Source of the DNA: Nocardia sp. NBC_00416
GTDB lineage: Bacteria > Actinomycetota > Actinomycetes > Mycobacteriales > Mycobacteriaceae
Length of the DNA stretch: 64,000 nucleotides
Direction: 5' to 3'
Assembly: GCF_036032445.1 (NCBI RefSeq)
Contig: NZ_CP107932.1
Coordinates: forward strand, 6,574,501-6,638,500
Positions 8,801 through 16,621 of this stretch are shown piece by piece (the stretch's first letter is position 1; each line of letters opens with the position of its first letter). Made by a program: the position numbers and the translations under genes. Below the pieces are notes generated by a model. It saw only the letters and a program-made list of their open reading frames with translations, was not told where the DNA came from and ran no database searches.

Positions 8801-9194
8801 TATCGCCGATATCGCCGAGCGTGACTCGCGTGAGATCGCCGAACTCTATTTCGCGCTCAACGCGCATCTGGAGATCACCCGGCTGATCAGCGCAGTCGGA
8901 GATCTCGACCACGACCAGCGCTGGCCCGGCCTGGCCCGGCTGGCGCTGCGTGACGATCTCTACGAATCGCTGCGGTTGCTGACGCTGGACATCGCCACGG
9001 CCACCGATCCGGAGGATCCGGTGACGGAGAAGCTGGACTACTGGGAGCAGACGAATCGCTCACGGCTCACCCGGGCCCGCGCCGCGCTGACCGAGATCTT
9101 CGGCGTCGCCCGGCACGATCTGGCGACCCTGTCGGTCGCGGCCCGTCAGGTCCGCAGTCTGGCGGGTAGCGCGGAGTCCGGAATCGTCGCCTGA
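5862..9194 (+). CDS. NAD-dependent glutamate dehydrogenase, short (about 115-120 kDa) form
   Basis: A 1110-residue enzyme predicted to oxidise L-glutamate to 2-oxoglutarate and ammonium with NAD+. The bacterial large-GDH core is clear: KNAVIVPVGAKGGFVVKR, GDMSGDVFGNGML and GEGGNLGATALGRIEFSRN followed by GGKMNTDALDNSAGVDCSDH. Classical actinobacterial enzymes are about 1600 residues. This protein starts in the last ACT-like segment (LPVLHSLGVEVVDERPYQ), so about 500 N-terminal residues are absent. The GTG start has GAAAGG at 5844-5849 and a complete-looking promoter region upstream, so the short form looks native rather than a broken end. In mycobacteria, GDH is inhibited by unphosphorylated GarA, the target of PknG, whose gene lies 3 kb downstream. 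Codons in 6710-6890 and 7030-7490 are strikingly G/T-ended compared with the rest. Confidence 0.85.
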   Translation: MTTLQDTVSPMRFRIDPDELGSARFRTALYRTADAPPGEWRFTLYAAGEGVSLSRVLPVLHSLGVEVVDERPYQLDSENEQSDWIYDFRLRVVSAVLRTQLDPELEADLAQPESPGAQGIAQRFTAAFEAMWFGHADVDTLNELILRAGLHWRQVVVLRAYAKYLKQAGFSYGAAGTTRVLLANPDMSRGFVRLFEAYFDPDGSADSAAGIAEWLEAEIDAVVSLDTDRVLRAVLNMVTATLRTNYFRRDAEGEPSAHLSLKFDPQSITLLPQPRPKYEIFVYSPRVEGVHLRFGAVARGGLRWSDRLEDFRTEILGLVKAQAVKNAVIVPVGAKGGFVVKRPPAATGDAAADRQALFNEGVACYRTFISGLLDLTDNVEHGTGTVLPPDRVVRRDGDDTYLVVAADKGTATFSDIANDVAGRYGFWLGDAFASGGSAGYDHKAMGITARGAWESVKRHFAEMGVDTQSQDFSVVGVGDMSGDVFGNGMLLSEHIRLVAAFDHRHIFLDPDPDAGSSFGERERLFGLARSSWADYDRSLISAGGGVFDRTAKAIPVSPEVRAALKLPQSITRLSPPEMIRAILEAPVDLLWNGGIGTYIKASSETNADVGDKSNDAVRVNADRLRVKVIGEGGNLGATALGRIEFSRNGGKMNTDALDNSAGVDCSDHEVNIKVLLDGVVSAGELELADRNPLLAEMTDEVAELVLRDNISQNFRIGLSRAGAGRRGPVHRRLLTELETRRGVDRTLEALPTDAEMERRISIGAGLTSPELATLIAHVKLALKADLLAGDLPDSPTFAAVLPDYFPTPLRERFAGAITRHPLRREIVATVVINEMVDFGGANFAFRLSEEIGATTDDAVRAFTAAVDIFGLRELWQRIRTTDMPTSVRDQLEMESNRMLERAARWLLLNRPQPIAIGADITRYRDGVRALADRVPGWLPKPLAERVAAHATEATEHGAPADLAAEVYRLIHLFPLLDVLDIADIAERDSREIAELYFALNAHLEITRLISAVGDLDHDQRWPGLARLALRDDLYESLRLLTLDIATATDPEDPVTEKLDYWEQTNRSRLTRARAALTEIFGVARHDLATLSVAARQVRSLAGSAESGIVA

Positions 9195-9209
9195 TCAGCG
9201 CGATCTCAC

Positions 9210-9245
9210 CCTGCGTCCGTCCGGCTCCGGCCGGGCGGACGCAGG
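9210..9245. terminator. Bidirectional terminator hairpin between convergent genes
   Basis: CCTGCGTCCG at 9210-9219 pairs perfectly with CGGACGCAGG at 9236-9245; the 16-base interior can pair further. The hairpin lies between the convergent ends of the glutamate dehydrogenase and SPFH genes. The flanking T-tract is weak (GTTCTT). Confidence 0.6.
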
Positions 9246-9288
9246 CGTTCTTGCCCGATCGTGCGATGTTCGTGCGGCGCTGAGTCGT

Positions 9289-10428
9289 TCAGGCCCGGTG
9301 CGCCCGGGTACCGCAGGACGCGCAGAACTTGGCCGCCGCGGCGAGTTCGGCGCCGCAGTGGTGGCAGTGGGCGGGTTCGGCGGGGGCGAGGCGACTACCG
9401 CAGTCGACACAGAAGTTGGCGCCCGCGGGGTTGGCCGTGGCGCAGACCGCGCAGACGGGCCGTTCGGAGGCCGCGGGCGCCAGTTCGGCCGGCTGTGCCG
9501 CGGACGGCAGCGCTGCCTGCGGCTCCCGGGACTGCTGGTGCTGTTGCCAGGGTGATGCGGGGGCGGGTGGGAACTGGCCGCCGGCCGGTGGGCTCGATTG
9601 CTGCAGGGCGTTGATGCCCAGTGCGGCGCCCAGGAAGCCGCCGTCGTGGCCGTGGCCCGATGCCAGTCCCTGCCCGGCGCCCAGCGCCATCTCCCCGGCC
9701 GCGTACTGCCGGAAATCGCCGGCGAGCCGGATATAGGTGACGTCCTTGGCGAGCCGTTTGAGTCGGTCGGAGTCCTCGGGGGCCAGGGTGATGTCGAAAT
9801 TGCCGAGCCGGGGGATCCGCAGGCCGTACTCGTAGAGCGCGGTATTGGTCTGCCGCACGACGGCGTCCTCGATGGCGGGCAGCAGCCCGGACAGGCCCAG
9901 CACCGGCCATTCGCCCTGTGAGACGCCCTGCGTCACCGCGACCTTCATCGCTTTGAGGAGCAGATCGGCGCTCCAGGTTTCGATACCGGTCGGATCGTGC
10001 AGATCGGTGCTTCCGGCGAGCGAGGTGATGAGCTGTCCGGAGTCGCGCACGGTCAGGGCGAATTCGCCGAAGACCCGCAGGGTGACGATCTGCTCGCTCA
10101 CCGGGTCGGCGATATCGGCCAGTCGCCCGCCGAACTTGATCCCGGCGAATTCACGGGTGGAGACGAAGTAGAGCTCGGCACGGTAGTAGTTCCCGCCGGA
10201 CAAGGTGTCCACGAGGGCGCCGAGGAGGGGTAGTTCGTCCGCGTCGATGCGGTGCCGGCCGGGGCCCAGGACACCCACGACCTGCCCCGATTTGACGAAT
10301 AACGCGGTCTGGTCGGCATTGACGATGGCGCGGGAGTACCGCCGGATGCTCACGTCCGGCCACTTGTAGACGAGTTGTTTCTTACCGGTCTCCGGGACGG
10401 CGATGAACTCGCGTTCGAACCAGGCCAT
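9289..10428 (-). CDS. SPFH-domain protein with tandem C-terminal zinc ribbons
   Basis: A 379-residue protein. Residues from about 20 to 240 form an SPFH/band-7 domain of the virion-core/YdjI-like group (VVGVLGPGRHRIDADELP; EFALTVRDSGQLITSL; GNFDITLAPEDSDRLKRLAKD). A Pro/Gln-rich linker follows. The tail holds two zinc ribbons (CAVCATANPAGANFCVDCG and CHHCGAELAAAAKFCASCG), giving eight Cys/His-rich ligand positions. No transmembrane segment is seen, so it is probably a cytoplasmic or peripheral membrane oligomer. SPFH proteins scaffold membrane microdomains; the specific partner here is unknown. It is convergent with the GDH gene and divergent from the permease gene. Confidence 0.75.
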   Translation of the reverse strand: MAWFEREFIAVPETGKKQLVYKWPDVSIRRYSRAIVNADQTALFVKSGQVVGVLGPGRHRIDADELPLLGALVDTLSGGNYYRAELYFVSTREFAGIKFGGRLADIADPVSEQIVTLRVFGEFALTVRDSGQLITSLAGSTDLHDPTGIETWSADLLLKAMKVAVTQGVSQGEWPVLGLSGLLPAIEDAVVRQTNTALYEYGLRIPRLGNFDITLAPEDSDRLKRLAKDVTYIRLAGDFRQYAAGEMALGAGQGLASGHGHDGGFLGAALGINALQQSSPPAGGQFPPAPASPWQQHQQSREPQAALPSAAQPAELAPAASERPVCAVCATANPAGANFCVDCGSRLAPAEPAHCHHCGAELAAAAKFCASCGTRAHRA

Positions 10429-10565
10429 CTGGATGCTCCCTCAGCGATATGACGTGTTCAGCGTATCGACGTTCAGCGGCTCGATCAATGGCTCTTACAC
10501 TGCGGCCGACCTCGTATTTCGTCAAAGTTCCTGGTTTCCACTGCGTTACACCTAGCGGCCCCCTA

Positions 10566-10594
10566 TTGATCGTGCCGCTGTCTAGCGGTATATT
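10566..10594 (+). promoter_or_regulatory. Promoter of the asparagine permease gene with the operator in its spacer
   Basis: TTGATC at 10566-10571 and TATATT at 10589-10594 are separated by exactly 17 bases. The spacer is almost entirely the 19-bp inverted-repeat element. A bound protein would block RNA polymerase, so repression is the simplest reading. Transcription would start near 10601, about 36 bases before the ATG. Confidence 0.6.
10572..10590. promoter_or_regulatory. Inverted-repeat operator candidate, copy 2 of 3 (asparagine permease)
   Basis: GTGCCGCTGTCTAGCGGTA carries the perfect repeat CCGCT-GTCT-AGCGG (10575-10588). Copy 3 at 20464-20482 differs by a single base, and copy 1 (opposite strand) by two. 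It occupies the -35/-10 spacer of the permease promoter. Confidence 0.6.
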
Positions 10595-10636
10595 GCTCGC
10601 AGACATGATCTGCGCCACTCGAAAGGCAACAAGACG

Positions 10637-12160
10637 ATGACAACTGTTCAAGAGCCTCGGGGACAGGCGGCGCCGGCGGAGAGTCTGCATGCCGAAGACG
10701 CGGGCTATCACAAGTCGCTGCGCCCCCGGCAGCTCCAGATGATCGCCATCGGCGGAGCCATCGGAACGGGCCTGTTCCTCGGCGCCGGCAGCCGGCTGCA
10801 CGACGCCGGACCCGGCCTGTTCCTGGTATACGCCGTCTGCGGCATCTTCGTATTCTTCATTCTGCGGGCCCTCGGCGAGCTGGTCCTGCACCGCCCGTCC
10901 TCCGGGTCCTTCGTGTCCTACGCGCGTGAGTTCTACGGCGAGAAGCTGGCCTTCGCGGTCGGCTGGATGTACTTCTTCCACTGGTGCATGACCGGCATCG
11001 TGGATATCACCGCGATCGCCACCTATGTCCACTTCTGGGGCGCCTTCGAGGTGATCCCGCAATGGACCATCGCACTGATCGCCCTGGCCATCGTGCTGGC
11101 GATCAATATGGTCTCGGTGAAGTGGTTCGGTGAACTGGAGTTCTGGGCCGCCCTGATCAAGGTCGTCGCCCTGGTCGCCTTCCTGATCATCGGCACCGTC
11201 TTCCTGGCCGGCCGCTTCGATATCGAGGGTAACCCCACCGGCTTCAGCGTCATCTCCGACAACGGTGGTCTGTTCCCGGCCGGATTGCTGCCGCTGGTCG
11301 TCGTCACCACCGGTGTGGTCTTCGCCTACGCCGCGGTGGAACTCGTGGGCACCGCGGCCGGTGAGGCGGAGAACCCCGAGAAGATCATGCCGCGCGCCAT
11401 CAACTCGGTGATCGCCCGTATCGCGCTGTTCTACGTCGGTTCGCTGGTCCTGCTCGGGCTGCTGCTGCCCTACACCGTGTTCAAGTCCGGTGAGAGCCCG
11501 TTCGTCACCTTCTTCTCCAGGATCGGTATCGACGGCGCCGGTTCGGTCATGAACCTGGTGGTGCTGACCGCGGCGTTCTCCAGCCTGAACGCCGGCCTGT
11601 ACTCGACCGGACGCATCCTGCGCTCGATGTCGATGAACGGCAGCGCACCGAAGATCGCGTCCCGAATGTCCACGACCGGTGTTCCCTACGTCGGCATTCT
11701 CGCTACCGGCGCCATCGCACTGGTGGGCGTCGGACTGAACGCGGTCGTTCCCGAGAAGGCGTTCGAGATCGTGCTGAACGTCTCGGCGCTGGGCACCATC
11801 TTCTCGTGGACGGCGATCGTGCTCTGCCAGCTCCAGCTGTGGCGCTGGGCTCGGGACGGCAAGATCGAGCGGCCCAAGTTCCGGTTGCCCGGCGCGCCGT
11901 ACACCAGCTACGCCACCCTGGTGTTCCTGGTCGCCGTGGTCCTGCTGATGCTGTTCAGCGAAGAGGTCGAACAGCGTTTCGCCGTGATCGCGATGCTGGT
12001 GATCGGCGTCCCGGCTCTGGTCGGCGGTTGGTTCCTGGCCCGCAAGCGGGTCGGCGAGCTCACCGCAGCGCGTGCCACGATCGCCGCGTCTGCGGCTTCG
12101 GCCCCGGCCGCGGAATCCGGCGACACCGTCCGGATCCTGGACGAGCCCGAGGACAAGTAG
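10637..12160 (+). CDS. ansP: APC-family amino acid permease, probably L-asparagine permease
   Basis: A 507-residue, 12-helix amino acid/proton symporter of the inner membrane. The family signature near helix 1 is clear (QMIAIGGAIGTGLFLGAGSR), followed by RALGELVLHRPSSGSFVSYA. Long stretches resemble mycobacterial AnsP from memory: MTGIVDITAIATYVHFWGAF, NGGLFPAGLLPLVV and LNAGLYSTGRILRSM. AnsP imports asparagine as a nitrogen source; related GABA or D-serine permeases are possible alternatives. RBS GAAAGG lies upstream of the ATG. A strong promoter with an operator in its spacer precedes it, and an intrinsic terminator at 12180-12208 closes the unit before pknG. Its position between glutamate dehydrogenase and pknG fits a nitrogen role. 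Confidence 0.82.
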   Translation: MTTVQEPRGQAAPAESLHAEDAGYHKSLRPRQLQMIAIGGAIGTGLFLGAGSRLHDAGPGLFLVYAVCGIFVFFILRALGELVLHRPSSGSFVSYAREFYGEKLAFAVGWMYFFHWCMTGIVDITAIATYVHFWGAFEVIPQWTIALIALAIVLAINMVSVKWFGELEFWAALIKVVALVAFLIIGTVFLAGRFDIEGNPTGFSVISDNGGLFPAGLLPLVVVTTGVVFAYAAVELVGTAAGEAENPEKIMPRAINSVIARIALFYVGSLVLLGLLLPYTVFKSGESPFVTFFSRIGIDGAGSVMNLVVLTAAFSSLNAGLYSTGRILRSMSMNGSAPKIASRMSTTGVPYVGILATGAIALVGVGLNAVVPEKAFEIVLNVSALGTIFSWTAIVLCQLQLWRWARDGKIERPKFRLPGAPYTSYATLVFLVAVVLLMLFSEEVEQRFAVIAMLVIGVPALVGGWFLARKRVGELTAARATIAASAASAPAAESGDTVRILDEPEDK

Positions 12161-12179
12161 GACCGCAGGCCGTACCGCG

Positions 12180-12209
12180 AATACCCCGGGTAGCAAACCC
12201 GGGGTATTT
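12180..12209 (+). terminator. Intrinsic terminator after the asparagine permease gene
   Basis: AATACCCCGGG (12180-12190) pairs perfectly with CCCGGGGTATT (12198-12208) around a 7-base loop, followed by a short T run. It lies 19 bases after the permease stop and about 100 bases before pknG, so pknG probably has its own promoter. Confidence 0.8.
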
Positions 12210-12305
12210 CGCATTCCCAGGGACGGGAACGGCTAACCTTCCACGTGCCCGCGGAGCGGGATCACAATAGACTCTCGGTTCGTCCGCGGGTTTGAGAGGT
12301 CGTGC

Positions 12306-14948
12306 ATGCCAGAGCATCCCAGCTCATCCGAGCGTCCGCTCCCACCGCCCTGGTCGAAGCGTCGTGTCCGCGGGGCCGAGATGCCCCGGCGCGGCGCCCA
12401 CACCTGGTCCACGCTGCGCACCAACAGCAGCGAGAGTGTGCAACGCGCCGCGGAGTCCGATCTGACCCGCGCCGCCGAGGAACTACTCGCCGAATCCGGC
12501 GACACCGGTCCGCGCAGCGCCACCGACGCCGCGGCGGTCCCCAGCGGGTCCGGGGTATTCGTGCCGGTCACCGTCGGTTCCGTGCCCGCTGTCGCGGCGC
12601 CGCCACCATCGGACAGCGCACCCGTGACACCGGACCTGTCGGACTTCGACCGGGCCATCGCGGCGCTGACCGGCGACGATATCGCTCGGCTCAACAGTCT
12701 CGCCGGGCCCGACGACGATCTGGACGACCTCCTGCTCGGCGAGGACGAGGACGAGGACGAGGACGACGACTTCGCCGATCCCGACCCGTTCGCGGGATTC
12801 GAGGAGGAGCAGCTGTCGGGCCGCACCGGCCGCTCCCGTCCGAGTGTCCGGCGGCTCGGCGCCGGGCTGGTCGCGCTGCCGCGGGTGGACCCGGTGGACC
12901 CGGCCACGGCTGTCCTCGCGGATCCGATGGTGCCCGAGCACAAACGCTTCTGCTGGAAATGCCAGGCACCCAACGGCCGATCCGGTCCGGACGGTCCCGG
13001 CGCGGTCGCGGGGGACTGCGCGCGCTGCGGTTCGGCCTACAACTTCCTGCCCGCCCTGTCCGCCGGCGAAGTGGTCGCCGAGCAATACGTGGTCAAGGGC
13101 TGTTTGGCGCACGGTGGCCTGGGCTGGATCTACCTGGCGGTCGACACCAATGTGAGCGATCGCTGGGTGGTGCTCAAGGGGCTCCAGAATCCTCAGGACT
13201 TCGAGGCGCACGTCGTCGCGCTGGCCGAACGACAGTTCCTGTCCGAGATCACCCATCCCGGTGTGGTCAAGATCTACAACTTCGTCAAGCACCGCTCCCA
13301 TCGTGAGGTGGCCGACGGCTACATCGTCATGGAGTACGTCGGCGGGCGTTCGCTGAAGAAGATGCTGGATATGGCGGGGCCGGAACGTATTCCGGTGGCC
13401 CAGACCATCGCGTACATGATGGAGGTGCTGCCCGCCCTCGACTATCTGCACTCGTTCGGGCTGGCCTACAACGATCTCAAACCGGACAACATCATGGTCA
13501 CCGATGACGAGGTCAAGCTCATCGACCTCGGAGCCGTGGCGGCGATGGAGTCCTACGGAAGCATCTACGGCACCCCCGGCTATCAGGCGCCGGAGATCAT
13601 CGAGACCGGTCCCACCGTGGCCACCGACGTCTACGCGGCCGGCCGCACCCTGGCCGCGCTGATTCTCGACCTGCGCAAGGACGCCCACGGCAATTACCGC
13701 GCCGAGATGCCCACGCCCGACGAATTCCCGCTCCTGCGGCAGTATCCGTGCCTGCATCGGCTGCTGGTCCGGGCGACTCATACGGATCCGGCCCGCCGGT
13801 TCCCGTCCACCTACGCCATGTACTGCCAGCTGGCCGGGGTCCTGCGGATGGTGCTGGCCGCGGATTCGAGTCGTGAGCATCCCCAGGCTTCCGTCGAGTT
13901 CGGGTCGTTGCGTGGCGATTTCGGCATCGACGCGCTGATCGGTCAGACCGACGGGATGGTCGACGGCGGGCACCGGAGTCTCGGCCTGGACGCCGCCGCG
14001 GTGGTGGCCACGCTGCCGATCCCGCTGATCGATGCCGACGACCCCAGCGTCGAGCTGCTCGCGCCGCTGCTGCACGGGGACGCCCGGCAGACGCTGGACG
14101 CCCTGCGACAGACCTCTGAACGGATCTCGGCCGGCACCATCGACGCACCGGAGACTTTCGAGGTGGAGGGCGCGCTCGCCGCCGTTCGCGCCCATCTCGA
14201 CCTGGGTGAACTGAGTCCGGCGCTCGCTCTGCTGGAAGCGCTGCGGCCCCGCACCACGACCGACTGGCGGATCGAATGGTTCACCGGTGTCACCGATCTG
14301 CTGGACGAGCGCTACGAGAGCGCGTACCTGCACTTCGACGAGGTGCACACGATGCTGCCCGGTGAGCTGGCGCCCGCGCTGGCCCTGGCCGCCACGGCCG
14401 AACTCGTCCTGCAGGCGCTGGCCGATCCGGCCGATTCCGATCGCTGGCACACCGCTGCCGCGGAGTTCTACCGGCTGGTCTGGCAGACGAACCACGGCGT
14501 GGTCAGCGCGGCTTTCGGCTTGGCCCGGCGGTTGGCCGCCGACGGTGAGCTGCTCCAGGCCGTGCAGGTTCTGGACGGGGTGCCCGATACGTCCCGGCAC
14601 CACGGCACCGCGCGGATGACCGGCAGCCTGCTGCTGGTATCGCGGCCGCACCGCGAGATCACCGAGATCGACCTGCGCGAGGCGGCCTCCCGGCTGGAGA
14701 TCGCCGACGAACCGCGGGCACTGCAGATGCAGGTCGTGGTGGTCGGGGCGGCATTGGAATGGCTTCGGTCCCGGATGCGTCCCGCCTCCGCCGACACCAC
14801 GCTGCTCGGTTATCCGCTGACCGTGCCGGGATTGCGCAGCGGGCTGGAATCACGCCTGCGTGCGCTGGCCCGGACCGCGCCCGGGCGGCTGCACCGCTAC
14901 CGGCTGGTGGACCTGGCCAATAGCGTGCGGCCGCATACCCGCTGGTGA
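12306..14948 (+). CDS. pknG: Serine/threonine protein kinase PknG
   Basis: An 880-residue soluble kinase with the PknG layout. A disordered N-terminus (about 1-200) contains an acidic run EDEDEDEDD near residues 145-153. A rubredoxin-like zinc site follows (FCWKCQ about 217-222; CARCGSAYNF about 240). The kinase domain has a Gly-rich loop (LAHGGLGWIYLA), a catalytic Lys in VVLKGL, the HRD-equivalent YNDLKPDNIMV and DLG in place of DFG. A C-terminal TPR-rich region completes it. PknG phosphorylates GarA/OdhI, relieving or imposing control of 2-oxoglutarate dehydrogenase and NAD-GDH, and so senses amino-acid supply. In mycobacteria glnX and glnH precede pknG; here an asparagine permease and a GDH gene lie upstream instead. 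RBS GAGAGG is 7 bases before the ATG. Its stop lies two bases from that of the convergent DUF1707 gene. Confidence 0.95.
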   Translation: MPEHPSSSERPLPPPWSKRRVRGAEMPRRGAHTWSTLRTNSSESVQRAAESDLTRAAEELLAESGDTGPRSATDAAAVPSGSGVFVPVTVGSVPAVAAPPPSDSAPVTPDLSDFDRAIAALTGDDIARLNSLAGPDDDLDDLLLGEDEDEDEDDDFADPDPFAGFEEEQLSGRTGRSRPSVRRLGAGLVALPRVDPVDPATAVLADPMVPEHKRFCWKCQAPNGRSGPDGPGAVAGDCARCGSAYNFLPALSAGEVVAEQYVVKGCLAHGGLGWIYLAVDTNVSDRWVVLKGLQNPQDFEAHVVALAERQFLSEITHPGVVKIYNFVKHRSHREVADGYIVMEYVGGRSLKKMLDMAGPERIPVAQTIAYMMEVLPALDYLHSFGLAYNDLKPDNIMVTDDEVKLIDLGAVAAMESYGSIYGTPGYQAPEIIETGPTVATDVYAAGRTLAALILDLRKDAHGNYRAEMPTPDEFPLLRQYPCLHRLLVRATHTDPARRFPSTYAMYCQLAGVLRMVLAADSSREHPQASVEFGSLRGDFGIDALIGQTDGMVDGGHRSLGLDAAAVVATLPIPLIDADDPSVELLAPLLHGDARQTLDALRQTSERISAGTIDAPETFEVEGALAAVRAHLDLGELSPALALLEALRPRTTTDWRIEWFTGVTDLLDERYESAYLHFDEVHTMLPGELAPALALAATAELVLQALADPADSDRWHTAAAEFYRLVWQTNHGVVSAAFGLARRLAADGELLQAVQVLDGVPDTSRHHGTARMTGSLLLVSRPHREITEIDLREAASRLEIADEPRALQMQVVVVGAALEWLRSRMRPASADTTLLGYPLTVPGLRSGLESRLRALARTAPGRLHRYRLVDLANSVRPHTRW

Positions 14949-14950
14949 GG

Positions 14951-15334
14951 TCAGGATTGTCCCGGAACCCGGTTGCGCCGTAGCACGGCCGGTAGCAGCG
15001 GTGCGGATACCAGGACGATCACCAGCAGCAGCAGCCACAGCCAGCCGCCGAACACGAGCGCCAGGATGAGGGCGAATACCGCTGACCCGCCGGCCAGCAG
15101 TGCGAAACCGACCGCGGGATCGGTGGAGTCGGGTGGAGCCGACGGTGCGGGCGGCGCGGGCAGATCGGCGAACAGTGCGGCCAGTTCCGGTGTGGTCCGC
15201 GCCGCGGTCACCGCGGCCGTGCGCTCTTCGAATTCGTTGAGAGTCAGCCGACCCGAGCCCAGATGTTCGGCGAGTTCCCGCAGTGCGCGATCGCGCTCCG
15301 CAACGGTGATCCGCGCGCCCGGTAGCTCACTCAT
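14951..15334 (-). CDS. DUF1707 membrane protein
   Basis: A 127-residue protein. The N-terminal DUF1707 motif is visible (ITVAERDRALRELAEHLGSG, then RLTLNEFEERTAAV). A Pro-rich linker (LPAPPAPSAPPDST) leads to two hydrophobic helices at about 75-120 (FALLAGGSAVFALILALV, WLWLLLLVIVLVSAPLLP). DUF1707 proteins are small actinobacterial membrane proteins of unknown function, and the DUF1707 helix pair is thought to be cytoplasmic. The gene converges on pknG with a 2-base gap and diverges from the whiB-like gene. Confidence 0.8.
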   Translation of the reverse strand: MSELPGARITVAERDRALRELAEHLGSGRLTLNEFEERTAAVTAARTTPELAALFADLPAPPAPSAPPDSTDPAVGFALLAGGSAVFALILALVFGGWLWLLLLVIVLVSAPLLPAVLRRNRVPGQS

Positions 15335-15481
15335 ACTCGCAGCATAGGACGGTTTCCGTGGTCCTGGTCGGGTGGATGTTCGCCACTGCCGGGAAGCCGG
15401 TCGGCGACACGCGACTCCTGATTCCCAGGTCTGGGGAGTAATTACGCTGGCCTAACAGAATTGCGGGCAGAGGAGTTGTGT

Positions 15482-15778
15482 ATGTCCACCGTGATCCAGC
15501 CTCGGCGCCCGGCCGCCGAGGCATGGGACTGGCAAATGAACGGGTCCTGCCGCGGCCTGGAATCGACTGTGTTCTTTCATCCCGAAGGCGAGCGCGGTCG
15601 GGCCCGCGCCGCTCGGGTGCGGCGCGCCAAGCAGATCTGCGATACCTGTCCGGTGTTGGACCGATGCCGAAGCTATGCGCTGGCGGTCGGCGAACCGTAC
15701 GGGGTGTGGGGTGGTATGTCGGAGGACGAACGCCGCACACATACCCAACGGGCCGTTACTTCCAGGTCGACGAACTAG
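15482..15778 (+). CDS. WhiB-family iron-sulfur regulator, WhiB3-like
   Basis: A 98-residue protein from the ATG at 15482, chosen because AGAGGAG ends six bases upstream; an earlier in-frame ATG at 15461 lacks an RBS. Four conserved Cys ligate a [4Fe-4S] cluster (Cys23, and C53-x2-C56-x5-C62), followed by the turn motif GVWGG at 74-78 and a basic tail. AWDWQMNGSCRG and FFHPEGERGRAR are close to mycobacterial WhiB3 from memory. WhiB3 responds to redox and nitric oxide, binds sigma-A and controls lipid and redox metabolism. It stands alone, divergent from the DUF1707 gene. Confidence 0.85.
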   Translation: MSTVIQPRRPAAEAWDWQMNGSCRGLESTVFFHPEGERGRARAARVRRAKQICDTCPVLDRCRSYALAVGEPYGVWGGMSEDERRTHTQRAVTSRSTN

Positions 15779-15865
15779 CAAATCTCACCCCAACATGGGC
15801 TGAGGCGGATCTTTCGGCCGTGTCCGGCGCGGGTCGTCGGCGCGCCTTTGTGGTTTCCTTGTTAC

Positions 15866-16621
15866 ATGGCTGCTGGTGTGGAGTACACGATCGATGAACT
15901 GGCGCGCGCCGCCGGCACGACCGTGCGCAGCCTGCGGGTTTATCACGAACGGGGGGTTCTGCCCCCGCCGCAGGTCAAGGGGCGGACAGGCTATTACAGT
16001 CCAGATCACCTCAATCGGGTGCGCACGATCAGCAGGTTGCTCGATCGCGGAATCAAGCTGAACGGGATCAAAGAACTTCTCAAGGCCTGGGACCGCGGTG
16101 ACGATCTCGGCGATATCCTCGGTGTCGGCCCGCTGCTCGGCGGTATGGAATCCGATGAACCGTCCACGGACGATTCGGCAACGCCCACCGACACCATCCC
16201 GGCCACCGACCTGCAGGAACGGTATGCGTCGGTACCCAACGGGCTGGCGCGCATCGTCGCCGCCGGGCTCTACGAACCAGTCGATGCCGCCACTTATCGA
16301 CCCGCCGACCGGCAGCTCATCCGAATATCCGAGCAGTTGGCCGCCGCCGGCGTCCCCGAGGCCGAAGTGCTGGGCGAGCTGGAGCGCATCCGCGCCGATT
16401 CCGACCGGATGGCCCGCCGCTTCGTCGACCTCTTCCATCGCACCGCCTGGCAGAAGTACCAGAATTCCGATCGCGGCACCGACGACCTGGCCGAACTGAC
16501 CCTGCAACTCCAGCTGGCTCGTACCCTGCCCGGCAAGGCGGCCGCGGAGCTGGTGAACCGGTTCGTCGCCCACTACATCGACAGTGACAGCGAACTGGCC
16601 GAGCTTCCCGCGGAGAGCTGA
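15866..16621 (+). CDS. MerR-family transcriptional regulator
   Basis: A 251-residue regulator. The ATG at 15866 is preferred over an upstream ATG at 15848 because the family's N-terminal pattern begins almost at once (YTIDELARAAGTTVRSLRVY). The winged HTH ends with GYYSPDHLNRVRTISRLLDRG, then GIKLNGIKELLKAWDRGDDL. The C-terminal 150 residues are helical with no recognised ligand-binding motif, longer than minimal MerR proteins. Metal-type Cys are absent. The ligand and target are unknown. It lies 87 bases after the whiB-like gene on the same strand. Confidence 0.8.
   Translation: MAAGVEYTIDELARAAGTTVRSLRVYHERGVLPPPQVKGRTGYYSPDHLNRVRTISRLLDRGIKLNGIKELLKAWDRGDDLGDILGVGPLLGGMESDEPSTDDSATPTDTIPATDLQERYASVPNGLARIVAAGLYEPVDAATYRPADRQLIRISEQLAAAGVPEAEVLGELERIRADSDRMARRFVDLFHRTAWQKYQNSDRGTDDLAELTLQLQLARTLPGKAAAELVNRFVAHYIDSDSELAELPAES

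Noticed and set aside
6186..8912. A 908-codon open frame on the minus strand opposite glutamate dehydrogenase
   Set aside because: High-GC antisense shadow; the translation is His/Arg/Gln-rich without motifs and the plus strand encodes a clear enzyme.
12738..12768. GAGGAC hexamer repeats in pknG as a microsatellite of interest
   Set aside because: They simply encode an acidic tract in the disordered N-terminus; similar low-complexity coding repeats occur in rne and the DUF4233 gene.
12483..14651. A 722-codon minus-strand frame opposite pknG
   Set aside because: Antisense of a well-supported kinase gene; no domain or start signal.
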